Shown: in pieces, positions 61,040 through 64,000 of the stretch
How positions within the stretch are numbered: the stretch's first letter is position 1
Layout of the letters: every line of letters starts with the position of its first letter
NCBI RefSeq assembly: GCF_001316285.1
Contig: NZ_BBDO01000010.1
Coordinates: 1-64,000 of the forward strand
DNA: 64,000 nucleotides
Source: Vulcanisaeta sp. JCM 16161
GTDB taxonomy: Archaea; Thermoproteota; Thermoprotei; Thermoproteales; Thermocladiaceae
Direction: 5' to 3'
Translations under genes and position numbers: made by a program
The notes under the pieces: generated by a model
Told to the model about the DNA's origin: nothing
Databases searched by the model: none
Seen by the model: only the letters and a program-made list of their open reading frames with translations

Positions 61040-61975
61040 GTGGGTTCCTTGGGCTGGTTTAATCGGGATGTAATAAGCGTGTTGGATTTTGATAGGGAGG
61101 ATTTTGAGACTTTGTTTTCTGAGGCTGTTAATATGGAGAAGTACGCCAAGTCCAGGCTTGATATCCTTAATGATAAGGTTCTTGCTCTAGCATTCTTTGA
61201 GCCGAGCACCAGGACTAGGCTTAGCTTTGAGACCGCCATGCTCAGGCTTGGTGGTAGGGTAATTGGCTTCAGCGGTACTGAGGCAACGTCGATGGCTAAA
61301 GGTGAGAACCTCGCCGATACCATTAGGATGCTTGACGCATATGCAAACGCCATAGTGATTAGGCATAGTCTCGAGGGTGCTGCTAAGTTTGCGGCTGAGG
61401 TTGCTGAGTCGCCGGTTATTAATGCTGGTGATGGTTCGCAGAACCACCCAACGCAGGCAATGCTTGATCTGTACACGATTTGGCGGGAGTTTAAGGTGAT
61501 TGATGGCTTGTCAATTGGGATTCTCGGTGACCTTAGGTATGCTAGAGTCGTTAACTCGCTTATTCAGGCCCTGTCCTACTACAGGGTTAGGCTTCACTTA
61601 ATATCACCGGAGCTACTGAGGCCTAGGCAGGAGCTCATTGAGTTCATGAATTCGAGGAACATGAAGTATGACTGGACCGATGACCCGTACAACGTGATCG
61701 GTGATTTGGACGTGCTATATGTCGTTAGGATCCAGAGGGAGAGGTTCCCTGACCCAATGGAGTATGAGAGGGTTAAGGGCGCTTATAAGGTTACGCCTAA
61801 GTTGATTGAGAGGGGTAAGCCAAGCCTAATAATCCTCCATCCGCTGCCCAGGGTTGATGAGGTTGACTTCGCCGTTGATAACATGCCTCAGGCCAGGTAC
61901 TTCAAACAAGCTAGCCTAGGCGTTCCCCTGCGCATGGCCTTATTAAAGCTAGTGCTTGCGGGTGACAAGTCATGA
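61040..61975 (+). CDS. pyrB: Aspartate carbamoyltransferase, catalytic subunit
   Basis: About 311 residues, intact. Carbamoyl phosphate binding in [19 protein letters not shown], then [28 protein letters not shown] and [14 protein letters not shown] 61040 is used because TTTATTAAA near 61011-61019 is at leaderless distance; TTG 61037 is in frame. Condenses carbamoyl phosphate with aspartate in pyrimidine synthesis. First gene of the operon; ends overlapping pyrI (ATGA). Confidence 0.9.
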   Translation: MGSLGWFNRDVISVLDFDREDFETLFSEAVNMEKYAKSRLDILNDKVLALAFFEPSTRTRLSFETAMLRLGGRVIGFSGTEATSMAKGENLADTIRMLDAYANAIVIRHSLEGAAKFAAEVAESPVINAGDGSQNHPTQAMLDLYTIWREFKVIDGLSIGILGDLRYARVVNSLIQALSYYRVRLHLISPELLRPRQELIEFMNSRNMKYDWTDDPYNVIGDLDVLYVVRIQRERFPDPMEYERVKGAYKVTPKLIERGKPSLIILHPLPRVDEVDFAVDNMPQARYFKQASLGVPLRMALLKLVLAGDKS

Positions 61976-62449
61976 GTAGTAAGAGGGAGTTGATAATTAG
62001 TAAGATTAGGGATGGCGTGGTGATCGACCACATACCAGCCGGTAGGGCCTGCTCGTGCTTCGGCTACTGGGTATAACAGGTCGTGAGGGATTTAGGGTGG
62101 CACTTGTTATGAATGTGGAGAGTAGGAAGCTGGGTACTAAGGACATTGTTAAGATCGAGGGTAGGGAATTAACTAAGGATGAGCTCAACCTGGTGGCTCT
62201 TGTCGCGCCTACCGCTACGGTGAATATAATCAGGGATTATGAGGTCGTTAGTAAGTTTAAGGTGGCGATACCGGACGTTATTGAGGGATTACTTAAGTGC
62301 AAGAACCCGAGGTGTATAACGAATCAGCAGAGGGAGCCCGTGAGGAGTAGGTTCCGGTACTGTCTAGGGAACCATTAAAGCTTGTATGCGATTACTGCGG
62401 CACGATACATGAACTTAGCGACATCGAGAAATACTTTGGACTGGCGTGA
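61972..62449 (+). CDS. pyrI: Aspartate carbamoyltransferase, regulatory subunit, two frameshifts
   Basis: About 159 residues. [38 protein letters not shown] and [15 protein letters not shown] form the nucleotide-binding domain. Zinc ligands appear as CKNPRCITN and, after the last break, CDYCG. Breaks are near 62050 and 62360 (then [11 protein letters not shown] to TGA 62447-62449). It confers allosteric control by ATP and CTP on PyrB. ATG 61972 overlaps the pyrB stop. Confidence 0.88.
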
Positions 62450-63064
62450 TGGCGATGTTGAGCGATGACTTGGCAATAAGTCTCTACAGGATAGGCGCAA
62501 TTAAGTTTGGACGATTCAAATTAACCAGTGGTATTGAAAGCCCATTCTATATCGACTTAAGGCTTGTAATAACGCACCCAGACATTTATAGGCAGTTGGT
62601 TAAGTCAATGGCAGGTTTACTATCAAGCTTTAACATCGATGTTGTGGCGGGTATAGAAACGGCTGGTATACCCTGGGCCTCAATGGTTGCTTACGAACTC
62701 GGTAAGGGCATGATATACGTTAGGAAGGAGGCTAAGGAACACGGTACGGCGAGGCTTATCGAGGGTGATTTAAGGCAGGGTATGAGGGTTGCCGTGATCG
62801 ATGATGTGGTGACCACGGGAGGATCAATAATCAGGGCTATTAGGCTGTTAGGAGCCACGGTGGCGATGTGGTTGTGGCGGCAGCCTTCATTGATAGGGAG
62901 CAGGGCGGGCTTGATGCAATCAGGAGAGAGGGCGTTAACGCCGCTGCCCTACTTCGGATTACAGAGGTGATTAATGCCCTCGTTAAGAATGGGTTAATCA
63001 GTGATGAGTTACGTAATTCAATAATCAATTACCTGGTGAGCACACGTGCTGGCTCAGGTATTTA
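62449..63064 (+). CDS. pyrE: Orotate phosphoribosyltransferase, frameshifted
   Basis: About 205 residues. FKLTSGIESPFYIDLRLV, AGIETAGIPWASMVA, MIYVRKEAKEHGT and the PRPP loop VAVIDDVVTTGGSI are present. The break is near 62862, after which GDVVVAAAFIDREQGGLDA continues to 63064. It makes orotidine monophosphate from orotate and PRPP. ATG 62449 overlaps the pyrI stop. The end overlaps pyrD. Confidence 0.88.
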
Positions 63065-64000
63065 AGCTACTTAATTACCTGCCCCCTGAGTTCACTTACG
63101 AGACATCACATGCACTTATTAGGAGTGGTATTGTTAATTACCGTCATTATGAAATCGAAATGCCGATTGAGGTAGATGGTAAGTTAATTAAGAATCCCCT
63201 GGGGCTTGGTGCAGGTATTGACAAGGACGGATTTCTGGCACCACAGATTGCGCGGGTAGGCGTTGGCTTCATAACCATTGGCTCAATCACGCTTAGGCCA
63301 CGCCCTGGCAACCCCAGGCCACGCATTGTTAAGTACCCCGGTCTTAAGGCCATGGTTAATGCCATGGGTTTACCATCGAGGGGCTTCATAGACTTCATGA
63401 GTCGATTACCGAGCATTCTCAATAGACTGCGCAGGCTTCGTACTTACGTAATTATTAGCCTGGCGGGGTTCTCAATCGGCGAGTTTATGTACATGCTTAA
63501 TAAATTAAGGGGTTACGGCGTGGACGCCGTGGAGTTGAATATTAGTAGCCCTACTTACCGTGGCTCATGGATATCAGATAGGGAGTATCTAGGTGAATTG
63601 CTTAGGGGTGTTGAGGCATTTCCAGGTACGTTGTTCGTAAAACTGCCCCTTGGGGTTGATATTGAGTTCTACAGGTGGGTGGTGAACATGGCTGGTAAGC
63701 GTGGGTTTGGGTTGACGATAGCCAATACCCTGCCAATTAGGGAGCCTGGGATTTCCGTTGGTTATGGTGGATTAAGTGGTTACCCAATTTACCAGATTGT
63801 TAGGTCGTTAATTAGTAAGGTTAGAAGGTGGGGCTTTAGGAACCCAGTCATTGGGCTTGGCGGCGTCTTTCACGGGTGGCAAGTGATCGATTTAATGAGG
63901 AGTGGTGCGGACATGGTTGGTGTGGTTACGGCATTCGCATACGAGGGTCCCTTCGTGTTTAATAGGTTGTTTAAAGAGGTATTGATGAGTCTGAGTGAAA
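63046..64000 (+). CDS. pyrD: Dihydroorotate dehydrogenase, 3' end beyond the window
   Basis: About 318 residues visible, open to the last base. GLGAGIDKDGFLAPQIARVG, LKAMVNAMGLPSRGFIDF, VELNISSPTYRGS, FVKLPLG and IGLGGVFHGWQVIDLMRSGA follow the FMN-binding (beta/alpha)8 barrel order. Class 1 versus 2 is not decided, since the catalytic loop is not clear. It begins inside the end of pyrE (GTG 63046). Oxidises dihydroorotate to orotate. Confidence 0.85.
   Translation, partial: MLAQVFKLLNYLPPEFTYETSHALIRSGIVNYRHYEIEMPIEVDGKLIKNPLGLGAGIDKDGFLAPQIARVGVGFITIGSITLRPRPGNPRPRIVKYPGLKAMVNAMGLPSRGFIDFMSRLPSILNRLRRLRTYVIISLAGFSIGEFMYMLNKLRGYGVDAVELNISSPTYRGSWISDREYLGELLRGVEAFPGTLFVKLPLGVDIEFYRWVVNMAGKRGFGLTIANTLPIREPGISVGYGGLSGYPIYQIVRSLISKVRRWGFRNPVIGLGGVFHGWQVIDLMRSGADMVGVVTAFAYEGPFVFNRLFKEVLMSLSE

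Overview
The window looks like a chromosome segment of a thermophilic crenarchaeon of the Thermoproteales, probably of the Vulcanisaeta/Caldivirga/Thermocladium group. The evidence is three PaREP1 paralogues, a paRep2a/paRep2b pair, archaeal-type PDCD5, type IV pilus and OFOR genes, heavy AGG (Arg) usage, and leaderless promoters with a TATA box about 26-28 nt before the start codon. The genus assignment is inference. No rRNA, tRNA or CRISPR array was found.

Layout. 0-20 kb: a secreted protein, an AbrB-type regulator, a DUF2079 membrane protein, phosphoesterases, an SQR-like flavoprotein, an MBL hydrolase, an MFS carrier, a transsulfuration enzyme with proC, a DUF3782-type coiled-coil protein, PaREP1, an aldo/keto reductase, VapBC and an OFOR beta subunit. 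20-28.6 kb: RNA ligase ThpR, an operon of four small unknown proteins, an AAA-type ATPase, a GC-rich structured RNA candidate abutting a truncated TnpB-like gene, cobamide salvage cbiZ, a cassette (small hydrophobic protein, M48 protease, DUF95/SpoIIM protein, polytopic protein) and an ornithine cyclodeaminase-like gene. 28.7-40.3 kb is accessory: retropepsin-like proteins, decayed SPFH, DedA, SQR and AbrB relics, paRep2a/2b, mocA, PDCD5, two paralogous ATPases each preceded by a tandem G-rich repeat, VapBC and HEPN-MNT. 40.3-51 kb is a surface-structure region: a divergent type IV pilus locus and an operon of secreted beta-rich proteins. 51-64 kb is core metabolism: nuoI-like, sucCD, ahcY, a sugar ABC ATPase, a glucoamylase-like gene and the pyrBIED operon.

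The most important caveat is about fifty apparent single-base frameshifts. They also hit normally essential genes (ahcY, pyrI, pyrE, nuoI, OFOR beta). Nearly all are repaired by changing one base in a short homopolymer, which points to sequencing or assembly error more than to decay. I therefore annotate such genes across the lesion as one CDS and reserve 'pseudogene' for copies with deletions, missing ends or several kinds of lesion. Frameshift positions are read by eye and are accurate to about 10-20 bases.
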